Positions 27,440 through 36,252 of a DNA stretch of 64,000 nucleotides are shown in pieces. The stretch comes from G963677325 sp963677325 (lineage in GTDB: Bacteria > Bacteroidota > Bacteroidia > Bacteroidales > Prolixibacteraceae). Position 1 is the stretch's first letter. The number at the start of each line of letters is the position of its first letter. The notes below the pieces were generated by a model. It was not told the DNA's origin, did no database searches, and saw only the letters and a list, made by a program, of their open reading frames with translations. The position numbers and the translations under genes are program-made. The DNA lies in NCBI GenBank assembly GCA_963677325.2, contig CAXXGM010000002.1, positions 1 to 64,000 on the forward strand. Reading direction: 5' to 3'.

Positions 27440-28015
27440 TTATTTCCGAATGATCTCTATCTGTCCTCCTCTGCCAAGCTTCAGGATACTGGATGGAGAA
27501 TACTTATTTAAATCATCACGACGATACTGAACAATATAATCGACAGCATTTTTTATCTCTTCGCTTATTTCGGTAAAGTTCTGTGGGGTCGTTTGACCAC
27601 TGATATTTGCAGAAGTAGATACGATTGGTTTCCGGAACCGCTCAATCAATTGTTGAGTAAATGATTCACAGGATATTCGGATTCCGATACTTCCATCAGG
27701 AGCAATCAGATTAGGAGCCAAGTTTTTTGCACCGGGATAAATAATGGTAAGAGGACGGTCAGTCACCTCAATCAGGTTCCAGGCTATCTCGGGAACCTCA
27801 TTGATATACGAATTCAAAAGATTGGGATTCTCCATTAGCACGAGCATGCTTTTGGAATCTTCCCGCTTCTTAATCTCATAAATTCTTTTGACCGCTTCTG
27901 CGTTGGTAGCATCACAACCTATTCCCCATACAGTATCAGTGGGATAAAGAATGACTCCTCCCCTTTTAAGGACCTCGGTTGCCTGCTTAAGATCATCTGA
28001 AAAATCAGCGTTCAC
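27440..28015 (-). CDS. tsaC: L-threonylcarbamoyladenylate synthase (Sua5/YrdC family)
   Basis: Makes the threonylcarbamoyl-AMP used for the t6A37 modification of tRNAs. Family motifs: YPTDTVWGIGCDATNAEAVK, IKKREDSKSMLVL (the KRxxxKxM-like nucleotide site) and VSTSANISGQTTPQNF. At 191 residues it is the single-domain form without the Sua5 extension. It starts with GTG, whose G is shared with the TAG stop of the upstream glycosyltransferase, so the two genes overlap by one base and are probably translationally linked. Confidence 0.93.
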   Translation of the reverse strand: MNADFSDDLKQATEVLKRGGVILYPTDTVWGIGCDATNAEAVKRIYEIKKREDSKSMLVLMENPNLLNSYINEVPEIAWNLIEVTDRPLTIIYPGAKNLAPNLIAPDGSIGIRISCESFTQQLIERFRKPIVSTSANISGQTTPQNFTEISEEIKNAVDYIVQYRRDDLNKYSPSSILKLGRGGQIEIIRK

Positions 28016-28899
28016 TATGGCTTGTATTCTATAAAATGTTTATTTTCGAAAGGACGATATCCTGATAAACGTTCAAACCAGTATAGGACAAAATATCTGG
28101 GTTTAAACTTTTTCTTTTTTATTGAAAGTTCCGGATGCCAGTTCAGACTGTCGATTCTTTTCTGCATCAATTCAGGATGAGTTCCTTCAAAATGTGTCAG
28201 GCTGTCAATTCCTTCTTCATAATTGAATTCTTCCGATTGCTGATCAATAGTTTTGACGTGTTTTGAATTTACCGACCAGTATTGCTTAGCTCCGTCCACT
28301 TTATCCTTCATCAGTTTTGGGGGACGCACCCAGCCATAATGATACATGGTTGAATCAATGAAGACTCCGGTCAGTTTTTTGGCATTTTTAAACCGGAATC
28401 CCTGTGCATCATTCCATGAACGGATGTCTTTATTGTTTCTGATAATCCTGATTTCACTGCGATACCAACGTCGCGAATCGGCTACGTTGTCATATGTACC
28501 ATAAAAGTGTTTGTAATTGAAAATCAAGCCATCCACTTCCTTTACTTCCAGGTACTTCTCCATGGATTTTTTAATTCCGTCAAGGTACTTTTCATGAACC
28601 ACTTCGTCTCCCTGGATATAAAAGCACCAGTCATATTCAACAGGAATCGCATCAAAAGCTTTATTTGTTTCCGAGGAGAGGACTCTTCCTCCTTCTTTCA
28701 AATTGGGATCCCATACCGTATCGATGATCTCAATTTTGTCAGAATCAATTGATGCTATCAATTCCCTTGTGCCATCATTGCAATCTCCGACAGCTACTAT
28801 AAACTTATCACAGACTGGTAAGATTGACCAAATTGCCTCAACAATTGGATAATCGAATTTTACTGCATTCTTGACAATCGTGAAACCACAGACTTTCAT
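28015..28899 (-). CDS. family 2-like glycosyltransferase
   Basis: A 294-residue soluble GT-A-type protein: MKVCGFTIVKNAVKFDYPIV at the start, CDKFIVAVGDCNDGTRELI, and the metal-site-like YIQGDEVVHEKYLDGI (DxD replaced by GDE). The pattern is that of glycosyltransferases of Bacteroidota that lie near lysA or tsaC, whose acceptor is not known. No membrane segment. Its stop overlaps the tsaC start by one base, and lysA precedes it on the same strand with a 17-base gap, making a probable lysA-GT-tsaC transcript. Confidence 0.8.
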   Translation of the reverse strand: MKVCGFTIVKNAVKFDYPIVEAIWSILPVCDKFIVAVGDCNDGTRELIASIDSDKIEIIDTVWDPNLKEGGRVLSSETNKAFDAIPVEYDWCFYIQGDEVVHEKYLDGIKKSMEKYLEVKEVDGLIFNYKHFYGTYDNVADSRRWYRSEIRIIRNNKDIRSWNDAQGFRFKNAKKLTGVFIDSTMYHYGWVRPPKLMKDKVDGAKQYWSVNSKHVKTIDQQSEEFNYEEGIDSLTHFEGTHPELMQKRIDSLNWHPELSIKKKKFKPRYFVLYWFERLSGYRPFENKHFIEYKP

Positions 28900-28916
28900 T
28901 AATTCAATTTAGTAAG

Positions 28917-30182
28917 TTAAACCTTGAATTTTGTCATTCCTTTAAAATCCAATGTTGCAAAATAATCATTCAATGTTTCAGCTCTTCGGATCTGAACTAC
29001 GTCTCCGTTTTCACGAAGAAGCAATTCTGCAGAACGCAATTTCCCATTATAGTTAAATCCCATGGCATGTCCATGAGCACCAGCATCATGGATCACAATG
29101 ATATCACCGGAAGCCAATTTTGGCAAAATCCTGTTAATGGCGAATTTGTCATTGTTTTCACACAATGAACCGGTCACATCGTACAGCAATTTAGTTGTGG
29201 AATTTTCTTTACCAGGAACCGAAATATGGTGATATGCCCCGTAAAGTGCCGGCCTCATCAGATTTGACATACAGGAATCGAGTCCGGCATATTTCTTATA
29301 AGTATCCTTGATATGAAGTACTTTACTGACAAGATACCCGTAAGGACCCGTAATTGCTCTTCCTGATTCAAAAAATATCTTCAGCGGATTCAGTCCATTG
29401 GCTACAATATATTTCTCGTATTCACGTTTTATTCCTTCACTCATTATGTCCAGATCTACTGGCTTCTGATCCGGTCGGTAAGGTATTCCTATGCCTCCCC
29501 CAAGATTCACAAATTCAAACCGTATCCCCAATTTGGAAGAAAGCTCCGCAACCAATTCGAACAATATCTGTGCTGTTTCAACAAAATAATTGGGATCCAA
29601 CTCGTTGGAAGCAACCATGGTATGAATTCCAAATCGCTTAATACCCTTGTCCCTCAAAATACGATATCCTTCAAACAGCTGATTTCTGGTGAATCCGTAC
29701 TTAGCCTCTTCCGGATGTCCGATAATGGTATTCCCCTCTTTTAATGCCCCCGGATTATACCGGAAACAAACCAGATCAGGCAATCCGATCAGATCTTCAA
29801 GATATTTTATATGACCAATGTCATCAAGATTAATTATGGCCCCAAGTTCTGCAGCTTTCCTGAAATCTTCAGCAGGAGTATCATTGGAAGTAAACATGAT
29901 CTCCTCCCCCTTCATCCCGACTCTATCAGCTAACTCAAGTTCAGCTAATGAACTGCAGTCGATACCGAAGCCTTCGCTGTGAAGAATCTTCATCAGGTAA
30001 GGATTGGGAGCCGCTTTAATGGCATAATATTCTTTAAAACCTTCATTCCAGGAAAAAGCATTCAAAAATTTTCTGGCATAAGCTCTGATTGCCTTTTCAT
30101 CATAAAGATGAAAGGGAGTTGGATATTTTTCAATAATTTCTTCCAATTTCTCCTTTGTAAAAGGGAGTATTTTTTCACTCAT
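28917..30182 (-). CDS. lysA: diaminopimelate decarboxylase
   Basis: Converts meso-diaminopimelate to lysine. It is a PLP fold III enzyme: PTPFHLYDEKAIRAYARKFL, the lysine in YYAIKAAPNPYLMKILHSEG (residue about 53), GIHTMVASNELD, VNLGGGIGIPYRP (phosphate-binding glycines) and DVTGSLCENNDKFA with the catalytic cysteine. At 421 residues the length is right. It belongs with dapF and dapL next to it, which supply its substrate. The GTLE pattern of other fold III decarboxylases is not present, which supports LysA over arginine or ornithine decarboxylase. Confidence 0.9.
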   Translation of the reverse strand: MSEKILPFTKEKLEEIIEKYPTPFHLYDEKAIRAYARKFLNAFSWNEGFKEYYAIKAAPNPYLMKILHSEGFGIDCSSLAELELADRVGMKGEEIMFTSNDTPAEDFRKAAELGAIINLDDIGHIKYLEDLIGLPDLVCFRYNPGALKEGNTIIGHPEEAKYGFTRNQLFEGYRILRDKGIKRFGIHTMVASNELDPNYFVETAQILFELVAELSSKLGIRFEFVNLGGGIGIPYRPDQKPVDLDIMSEGIKREYEKYIVANGLNPLKIFFESGRAITGPYGYLVSKVLHIKDTYKKYAGLDSCMSNLMRPALYGAYHHISVPGKENSTTKLLYDVTGSLCENNDKFAINRILPKLASGDIIVIHDAGAHGHAMGFNYNGKLRSAELLLRENGDVVQIRRAETLNDYFATLDFKGMTKFKV

Positions 30183-30234
30183 AATGTCAAAAATAAAAGA
30201 ACTGCAAAATTATGAATTTTGCAGAGAATATTCC

Positions 30235-31089
30235 TTAAAAAAACAATTCATCACTGAGAGTTCCTGAAGCGATTTCCCTGACTTCACCAGTCATTCTGAT
30301 ATTCCATTCCGAATCAACATCTATTTGGAGGTCGCCGCCGGGCATTTTTATGGTCACCACCCTTTCAGTCAACCCTTTCTTAATCATCACCGAGGCAACA
30401 GCACAGGATGAACTTCCTGATGCAAGAGTAAAACCTGCTCCTCTTTCCCAAATCATGGCCTGTACTTCATTCCTTGAAATCACTTTGACAAACTGTACAT
30501 TAATGCGATTGGGAAACATCGGATGATTTTCGATCTTAGGTCCATAATACCGGACTGACTCCTCATTCAGGTCATCAGATAAAATTACACAATGCGGATT
30601 TCCTACAGAAACACAATGAATCAGAAATTTTTTATCCTCTATGACCAAAGGTTCTCCAAAACACGCTTCTTTGGGAAAGTTTACCGGAATCAGGGAAGAG
30701 GTGAAAATCGCCTTACCCATATCAACCTTTATGATAAAAGCCTTACCATTTTTCTTTTCGATCAAATGCGCTTTTACTATCCCGCCGGGCGTTTCAACAG
30801 AAAATTCATTTCTGTTCGTAAAACCATAATCATACAGGTACTTGGAAAATATCCGAAGACCATTCCCGCTCTTTTCGGCTTCCGAACCATCCGGATTAAA
30901 AATTCTTAGTCCGAAATCTGCTTTCTTTCCCGGAACTTTTAATAGGATGCCATCTGTTCCAATCCCGAAATGGACATCACAGATTTTAATTATTTTATCT
31001 TTTGTAAGATCAAAATCAATGTTCTCCTGGTCCAATGATATGTATTCATTTCCAAGTCCGTGAGCTTTTACAAAAAAATTCTTTTCCAT
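30235..31089 (-). CDS. dapF: diaminopimelate epimerase
   Basis: Interconverts LL- and meso-diaminopimelate. Both catalytic cysteines are expected in the family: the first at SGNGLRIFSKYLYD is replaced, as the usual motif GNGxRC reads GNGLRI here, while the second is present in TLASGSSSCAVASVM. The rest (FVKAHGLGNEYISLD, FGIGTDGILLK, FNPDGSEAEKSGNG, GNPHCVIL) is typical. The start at MEKNFFVKAHG is preferred over an ATG ten codons upstream. It is divergent from dapL and upstream of lysA. Confidence 0.9.
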   Translation of the reverse strand: MEKNFFVKAHGLGNEYISLDQENIDFDLTKDKIIKICDVHFGIGTDGILLKVPGKKADFGLRIFNPDGSEAEKSGNGLRIFSKYLYDYGFTNRNEFSVETPGGIVKAHLIEKKNGKAFIIKVDMGKAIFTSSLIPVNFPKEACFGEPLVIEDKKFLIHCVSVGNPHCVILSDDLNEESVRYYGPKIENHPMFPNRINVQFVKVISRNEVQAMIWERGAGFTLASGSSSCAVASVMIKKGLTERVVTIKMPGGDLQIDVDSEWNIRMTGEVREIASGTLSDELFF

Positions 31090-31141
31090 TATATTTATGT
31101 TATAGTTTGTTCTGCTCAAAAGTACCCATTTATTTATTTTG

Positions 31142-31149
31142 TATCTTTG
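31142..31149 (+). promoter_or_regulatory. -7-like box upstream of dapL
   Basis: TATCTTTG matches TAnnTTTG. It would start transcription about 115 bases before dapL. The -33 position has no TTTG. Confidence 0.42.
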
Positions 31150-31160
31150 TCGTGTGCAAA

Positions 31161-31188
31161 TTTCACGAATTAAAGACGAATTTTCACC
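31161..31188. repeat. ACGAATT phased repeat
   Basis: Two units of acgaat spaced 11 bases (tcacgaattaaag, acgaattttcacc) in the leader of dapL. The same unit occurs three times, with inverted copies, at 59594-59660. Confidence 0.45.
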
Positions 31189-31237
31189 AAAGCTCTCTAC
31201 TAAGGTTTAAATTATAAGATATTTTTCATAATTCCTG

Positions 31238-31268
31238 ATTCTTAATTCTTAATTCTTAATTCTTAATT
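31238..31268. repeat. heptad tandem repeat (TTCTTAA)n
   Basis: Four copies of TTCTTAA end 6 bases before the dapL start codon. On the other strand the unit is TTAAGAA, which also forms the array at 51341-51390. Confidence 0.7.
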
Positions 31269-31273
31269 CACAT

Positions 31274-32506
31274 ATGGCTTTTATTAATGAGCATTATTTA
31301 AAACTTAAAGCAGGTTATTTATTCCCTGAAATTGGTCGACGCGTACGGGAATTTGCATCCATTCATCCGGATAAGGAAATCATCCGTCTTGGAATAGGTG
31401 ATGTGACCCAACCCCTTTCCCCTTCTGTAGTAAAAGCTTTTCATGAAGGTGTAGAAGAAATGGGGAATAAAGACACTTTTAAAGGATACGGGCCTGAACA
31501 GGGATATGATTTTCTGAGAGAAGCCATTGCCATGAACGATTACCAATCCCGGGGAGTGAATATAACGAAAGAGGATATCTTCGTTTCCGATGGTTCCAAG
31601 TGTGACACAGGAAATATCCAGGAGATTTTCGGTGCCAAGAATATTATTGCCATCTGCGATCCGGTCTATCCCGTCTATGCAGATACCACGGTAATGTCTG
31701 GGAAAACAGGGGTATGTCAACCTAACGGCTACTTCGATAACATTGTATATATGCCGTGCAATGAGCAAAATGGTTTCATTCCTGAACTTCCCTCCCAGAG
31801 GCCTGACCTGATCTTCCTGTGTTTCCCAAATAATCCAACCGGGACAGTGGCCTCAAAAGAAGTCCTCAAAAAATGGGTTGATTATGCCATAAAGAATAAC
31901 TGCATCATTCTGTTTGATGCGGCCTATGAAGCCTACATTACTGATAAAGAAATTCCACATTCCATATATGAAATCGAAGGAGCAGAAAAGGTGGCCATTG
32001 AATTCCGCAGCTTTTCCAAAACAGCCGGATTCACCGGAACCCGTTGCGCCTTTACCGTAATCCCCAATAACGTGGTTGCCTATGACGACAATGGTCAGGC
32101 ATACCCGGTTAAACCTCTATGGATGAGACGACAAACGACAAAATTCAATGGGGTTTCCTATCCTGTCCAGAAAGCAGCTGCGGCCATTTATACTGAACAG
32201 GGTAAAAAGGAGGTAAAGCAGATTATCAATTATTATCTGGAGAATGCAGCCATAATGAGCCAATGCCTTAAAAGTTTTGGATATCAAGTTTTTGGAGGAG
32301 TGAATGCCCCCTATGTATGGGTGAAAACAAAGAACAATCTCACCTCATGGGAATTTTTCGATAAGTTATTGAATGAAGCCAATGTAGTAGGTACTCCCGG
32401 ATCAGGATTTGGCCCTTCAGGTGAAGGTTATTTCCGGTTCTCCGCATTTGGAGAAAGAGAAAATGTTCTGAAAGCAATGAAGAGAATTGAAGTTCTGAGA
32501 TTCTGA
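31274..32506 (+). CDS. dapL: LL-diaminopimelate aminotransferase
   Basis: Makes LL-diaminopimelate from tetrahydrodipicolinate in one step with glutamate, bypassing the succinylated or acetylated route. A PLP fold I enzyme of 410 residues: IIRLGIGDVTQPLSPSVVKA, DKDTFKGYGPEQG-like start, VSDGSKCDTGNIQEIFG (typical for DapL), FPNNPTGTVAS, and the PLP lysine in FRSFSKTAGFTGTRCAF around residue 245. With dapF and lysA it completes the branch to cell-wall precursor and lysine. A heptad repeat lies immediately upstream and a terminator follows. Confidence 0.95.
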   Translation: MAFINEHYLKLKAGYLFPEIGRRVREFASIHPDKEIIRLGIGDVTQPLSPSVVKAFHEGVEEMGNKDTFKGYGPEQGYDFLREAIAMNDYQSRGVNITKEDIFVSDGSKCDTGNIQEIFGAKNIIAICDPVYPVYADTTVMSGKTGVCQPNGYFDNIVYMPCNEQNGFIPELPSQRPDLIFLCFPNNPTGTVASKEVLKKWVDYAIKNNCIILFDAAYEAYITDKEIPHSIYEIEGAEKVAIEFRSFSKTAGFTGTRCAFTVIPNNVVAYDDNGQAYPVKPLWMRRQTTKFNGVSYPVQKAAAAIYTEQGKKEVKQIINYYLENAAIMSQCLKSFGYQVFGGVNAPYVWVKTKNNLTSWEFFDKLLNEANVVGTPGSGFGPSGEGYFRFSAFGERENVLKAMKRIEVLRF

Positions 32507-32527
32507 AACTAAATAATGGTAAATTTA

Positions 32528-32562
32528 AAGGTGACATTCCTGTTATGAGATGTCACCTTTTA
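32528..32562 (+). terminator. Rho-independent terminator after dapL
   Basis: Stem AAAGGTGACAT with ATGTCACCTTT, loop of 12 bases, then TATTTTTT. It starts 21 bases after the stop codon. Confidence 0.87.
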
Positions 32563-32689
32563 TTTTTTATTGAATTCTTTATTAAATTTGGTATTATTGT
32601 TGCAACGTATTTGGGACAAAAGGAGTCAATTAATTAATAACTCGATTAATTACTCGTTCACCCCTATTGATTAGTATAGATACCCTTTG

Positions 32690-33448
32690 ATGAAAATTTT
32701 CTCATCTATTATATTATTCCTTGTTCTGTTGACCGGATTTAATAACAAATCCTTTGGCCAGGTATATTTTCCCGAGGATATGATCAGCATTACCGGACAG
32801 GCAGTGGATTCTGCGTCCAGGGAAGGTCTTTCGAATGTACAGGTATTAAATTTCAGAGTACACGGTGGAACAATGACTGATGGCAGCGGAAAGTTTTCCA
32901 TACAGGCTGATCCATCCGATACCCTTACATTCAAACTTCTGGGTTATGAGGAAAGAAAGATCCCTGTAAAAGATCTGATAAACGAAAAAGAATATCAAAA
33001 AATTGCTTTGAAGGTGATCAGATATGCTATACCCGAAGTTCGGGTCCAGGGGAAATCCATTCTCCATATGGATTTTGGCCTGGGAGGAAAAGAAAGTACT
33101 CTTCCCTCAGAACTAAGGAGTGAAGACTTTGCATCAAAACCGAAAATACTCTCGGCCGTATTCAATCCACTTTCATTTATGCATTATAAATTAAGCAAAA
33201 GTGAAAAAGAAAAAAGGACCACTCTGGCCGCCATTTATTCCGAAAGGGATTGGCAAATTTTATCACTTGTTTATAACAAAGATGTCGTTCAGAGATTAAC
33301 CTCTTTGAACGGAGATGAATTGGATGATTTCATGGTCTACTGCAATGCTTACAGCGATTTCAAGGTTAACGCAACGACTTACGAAGTTCAGAAGAAAATA
33401 AAGGACCTCTTTATTGAATACAAAAAAACTCATCAATTAAAGAATTAA
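32690..33448 (+). CDS. secreted protein with carboxypeptidase-regulatory-like domain
   Basis: A signal peptide (MKIFSSIILFLVLLTGFNNK) is followed by a CarboxypepD_reg-like/CNA-B fold (ISITGQAVDSASREGLSNVQ, then GGTMTDGSGKFSIQADPSDT, FKLLGYEERKIPV), the plug-like domain that opens TonB-dependent receptors in this phylum. Here it is alone, without a barrel, followed by about 140 residues with no family I recognise. 252 residues. A TTG one codon upstream of the ATG is also possible. The protein is probably periplasmic. No neighbour gives a role. Confidence 0.75.
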   Translation: MKIFSSIILFLVLLTGFNNKSFGQVYFPEDMISITGQAVDSASREGLSNVQVLNFRVHGGTMTDGSGKFSIQADPSDTLTFKLLGYEERKIPVKDLINEKEYQKIALKVIRYAIPEVRVQGKSILHMDFGLGGKESTLPSELRSEDFASKPKILSAVFNPLSFMHYKLSKSEKEKRTTLAAIYSERDWQILSLVYNKDVVQRLTSLNGDELDDFMVYCNAYSDFKVNATTYEVQKKIKDLFIEYKKTHQLKN

Positions 33449-33498
33449 TGAATCTATAGTTTATTCTCTCCACACTCACACATCTTATGCTTATTCTT

Positions 33499-33506
33499 TA
33501 TATTTG
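33499..33506 (+). promoter_or_regulatory. -7-like box before the dehydratase gene
   Basis: TATATTTG matches TAnnTTTG and lies 23 bases before the start codon. The -33 box is not clear. Confidence 0.42.
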
Positions 33507-33529
33507 TAACAGGTAAAACATTTATTTCT

Positions 33530-34480
33530 ATGGAGATACCGGGTTTCCAGGATGTATTAAAAGCATATGATTTAATCAGCGGGTATATTCATCATACTCC
33601 TGTCCTTACGAGTCAGAGCATCAATCAAATCGCTGGCTCCGAGATATTCTTCAAATGTGAAAATCTTCAGAAAACAGGTGCCTTTAAATTTCGTGGTGCC
33701 TGCAATGCAATCTTTTCATTAAATGAAGAAGAAGCAAAAAAAGGGGTAGGAACTCATTCCTCGGGTAATCATGCTGCAGCACTGGCTCATGCAGCCTCTC
33801 TGAGAGGAATTAAATCCTATATTGTAATGCCTTCAACAGCGCCTGAGATAAAAAAGAAAGCGGTAAAAGGTTATGGCGGTGAAATCACCTTTTGTGAACC
33901 CACGCTCCAGGCAAGGGAATCTACGTTACAGAGTATTGTAACTGAAAAGGGAATCACTATCGTTCATCCGTACAATAATTTCAAAGTGATCTCCGGACAG
34001 GGAACAGCGGCTTTGGAACTGATGAATGAAATAAAGGATCTTGATCTGGTCATGTGTCCGGTGGGGGGTGGAGGCCTTCTCTCCGGCACCGCAATCTCAG
34101 TGAAAGCAATCAATCCAAACTGCAAAGTAATTGCAGCTGAGCCATCAGGAGCAGATGATGCTTTCAGATCCTTTCACGCAGGATATATCATTCCCTCCAT
34201 TGATCCAAAAACCATTGCCGATGGCTTATTAACTTCATTGGGAGAAATTAATTATTCCATCATCAAAGAAAAAACAGATGATATTGTAACAGTTTCCGAG
34301 GAAGCAATTATCGAGGCCATGCGGCTGGTCTGGGAAAGAATGAAAATAATCATAGAACCATCCAGCGCCGTTCCATTGGCAGCCATTCTCCAAAAGAAAG
34401 TCAAAATGCACGGGATTTCCCGCATTGGAATCATTCTATCCGGAGGAAATGTCGATCTGGGGAAATTGCCATTTGAATAA
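33530..34480 (+). CDS. PLP-dependent threonine/serine dehydratase or serine racemase-like enzyme
   Basis: Fold II PLP enzyme of 316 residues: PLP lysine in QKTGAFKFRGACNAIF around residue 54, substrate loop GVGTHSSGNHAAALAHAA, and the glycine-rich phosphate loop VGGGGLLSGTA near residue 185. It lacks the C-terminal ACT-like regulatory domain of biosynthetic IlvA, so it is closer to catabolic threonine dehydratases and serine racemases. The substrate cannot be settled from sequence. The gene ends about 90 bases before the most likely ruvC start. Confidence 0.88.
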   Translation: MEIPGFQDVLKAYDLISGYIHHTPVLTSQSINQIAGSEIFFKCENLQKTGAFKFRGACNAIFSLNEEEAKKGVGTHSSGNHAAALAHAASLRGIKSYIVMPSTAPEIKKKAVKGYGGEITFCEPTLQARESTLQSIVTEKGITIVHPYNNFKVISGQGTAALELMNEIKDLDLVMCPVGGGGLLSGTAISVKAINPNCKVIAAEPSGADDAFRSFHAGYIIPSIDPKTIADGLLTSLGEINYSIIKEKTDDIVTVSEEAIIEAMRLVWERMKIIIEPSSAVPLAAILQKKVKMHGISRIGIILSGGNVDLGKLPFE

Positions 34481-34571
34481 ATTGATCAGACCTGAAAGGT
34501 TTTCCCACTTTATTCTTTTTACCATTAACTTAAACCTAATCTCTTTTTACTTTCCGCTTTTAGCCTTACTT

Positions 34572-35144
34572 TTGGAAAAAACAGAAACCTTGGAAATCGA
34601 TAAAACCATTCTTGGAATTGACCCCGGATCCAACATTATGGGTTATGGAGTGATTAAAATTCACAATAATAAACCCAGTATTGTTGCGATTGGTGTCGTA
34701 AAAACGGCGGGTTTCTCCGGTCATTACCAAAAATTAAGTCATATCTTCGAACGAACCTTGTATCTGGTAGATGAATATAAACCGGACGAGACCGCATTAG
34801 AGGCACCATTCTACGGCAAAAATGTACAATCGATGCTTAAATTGGGAAGAGCACAGGGAGTGGCGATGGCCGCTTCCTTATACCGCGGAATTCCAATCTT
34901 TGAATATGCACCGCTTCGCATCAAGCAAGCCATTACAGGTAACGGTTCTGCATCTAAAGAACAGGTTGCCTATTTTCTCAAACAGATGTTTAATCTTCAG
35001 ACTACTCCTGCAGAACTTGATGCTACCGACGGACTGGCCGCCGCAGTGTGTCATTATCTGCAGTTAAAAAATCCTTTATCGGAACATTCTTTCAGAAACT
35101 GGAGTGATTTTGTTAGTAAAAATCCCGGCAGAGTAAAATCCTGA
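34572..35144 (+). CDS. ruvC: crossover junction endodeoxyribonuclease RuvC
   Basis: Cuts Holliday junctions with RuvAB. Motifs: GIDPGSNIMGYGVI (first Asp), ALEAPFYGKNVQSMLKLG (Glu), and ELDATDGLAAAVCH (last two Asps). The sequence ends at 35144. There is no ATG near the family N terminus: the candidates are TTG at 34572 (MEKTETLEIDKTILGID) or TTG at 34590 (MEIDKTILGID). The upstream frame reads into the dehydratase gene and is not RuvC-like. About 190 residues with the first choice. The use of TTG is inferred from lack of alternatives. Confidence 0.92.
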   Translation: MEKTETLEIDKTILGIDPGSNIMGYGVIKIHNNKPSIVAIGVVKTAGFSGHYQKLSHIFERTLYLVDEYKPDETALEAPFYGKNVQSMLKLGRAQGVAMAASLYRGIPIFEYAPLRIKQAITGNGSASKEQVAYFLKQMFNLQTTPAELDATDGLAAAVCHYLQLKNPLSEHSFRNWSDFVSKNPGRVKS

Positions 35145-35227
35145 TTCAAGCAAAGAAAAAGTAAACCAAAAGTAATTAAGAATATTGACAGCAGGTCCTT
35201 TGAAAACCAATAGAGAACAGCTGTTTA

Positions 35228-35620
35228 TTAAAATTCCTTCGAAATCTTTTCCGCTATTTGCATGAATTCTTCTTCTGAAAGCTGCAATTTTGGTTTTGAA
35301 AAGTTGATATCCGATTCGCTGTTCATCGGAACCAGGTGAATATGAGCATGAGGGACTTCAAGCCCAAGTACTGCGACTCCCACTTTCCGGCAAGATATGG
35401 CTTTCTTTATAGCTAAGGCCACCCTGCGTGCAAAAAGCATTAAACCGGAATACTCCTCAGCTCCTATATCAAAAATATAATCTGTTTCTTTTTTGGGTAT
35501 AACAAGTACATGACCTCTAACGACCGGATGGATATCAAGAAAAGCAAAATAATTTTCATCTTCGGCCACTTTATAGGAAGGAATCTCTCCTTTTGCGATT
35601 TTTGCGAAAATGCCGGACAT
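35228..35620 (-). CDS. HIT family nucleotide hydrolase
   Basis: 130 residues, with the full histidine triad PHAHIHLVPM (H-x-H-x-H) at about residues 94-103 and the opening MSGIFAKIAKGEIPSYKVAE typical of HinT-like hydrolases acting on nucleotide phosphoramidates. It lies 11 bases downstream of greA on the same strand; greA-HIT pairs are frequent in Bacteroidota and the two are probably one transcript. The precise substrate is unknown. Confidence 0.9.
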   Translation of the reverse strand: MSGIFAKIAKGEIPSYKVAEDENYFAFLDIHPVVRGHVLVIPKKETDYIFDIGAEEYSGLMLFARRVALAIKKAISCRKVGVAVLGLEVPHAHIHLVPMNSESDINFSKPKLQLSEEEFMQIAEKISKEF

Positions 35621-35631
35621 AATTTATTGTT

Positions 35632-36111
35632 TTAAAGTCCTAGTTCAATACTGATTATTTCAAATAACATCACTCCCGAGGGCACTTTTATCTCTACCGT
35701 GTCTCCCATTTTTTTACCCAACAATCCCTGTGCAATAGGAGTATTGACGCTGATCTTGCCATTTTTAAGATCAGCTTCATGCTCTGATACAATAGTATAG
35801 GACATGGTAGAATTGTTCTTCTTATTTTTAATGGTCACCTTGTTCATGATCTGAACAGTGTCCGTATCGATCTTGGATGAGTCGATAATTCGCGCGCTCG
35901 CAATTTGTGTCTGTAATAAAGCTATTTTAGCTTCAAGCATTCCCTGGGCATCCTTTGAGGCATCGTATTCAGCATTCTCTGAAATATCACCTTTCTCGAT
36001 AGCTTCTCCAATCAGCTTAGAAATGGCCGGCCTTTCAATATTGATCATTTGGTCAAGATCAGCTTTCAGCTTCTTGAAACCTTCTGCAGAGATATAAGTA
36101 ATTTTGCCCAT
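35632..36111 (-). CDS. greA: transcription elongation factor GreA
   Basis: Rescues backtracked RNA polymerase by stimulating transcript cleavage. N-terminal coiled coil (FKKLKADLDQMINIERPAIS, GEAIEKGDISENAEYDASKD with the acidic tip residues) and the C-terminal FKBP-like part (SVNTPIAQGLLGKKMGDTVE). 159 residues, typical. The upstream gene on the same strand is closed by a terminator, so greA has its own promoter. Confidence 0.95.
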   Translation of the reverse strand: MGKITYISAEGFKKLKADLDQMINIERPAISKLIGEAIEKGDISENAEYDASKDAQGMLEAKIALLQTQIASARIIDSSKIDTDTVQIMNKVTIKNKKNNSTMSYTIVSEHEADLKNGKISVNTPIAQGLLGKKMGDTVEIKVPSGVMLFEIISIELGL

Positions 36112-36137
36112 ATTGCTATAGTTTCCTGATAATAAAA

Positions 36138-36177
36138 CAAAAAAACAGAAGAATCCCGGGTGTCCGGAACTCTTCTA
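36138..36177 (-). terminator. Rho-independent terminator for the 36253-36747 gene
   Basis: Read on the minus strand, the stem AGAAGA with TCTTCT encloses an inner CCGG/CCGG pair and is followed by a run of seven T. It lies about 75 bases downstream of the hypothetical gene's stop and 25 bases upstream of the greA start. Confidence 0.72.
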
Positions 36178-36252
36178 CTTACTAATGATTACAAATTTAT
36201 AATTTCCTCGTTAATTTTTCAATAAAGATAAGAAAAAAAAACTTTGACAATG

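Noticed and set aside
34425..34571. An extended N terminus for RuvC starting in the dehydratase gene
   Set aside because: The extra residues are not RuvC-like and the first part is the end of the upstream gene in another frame.
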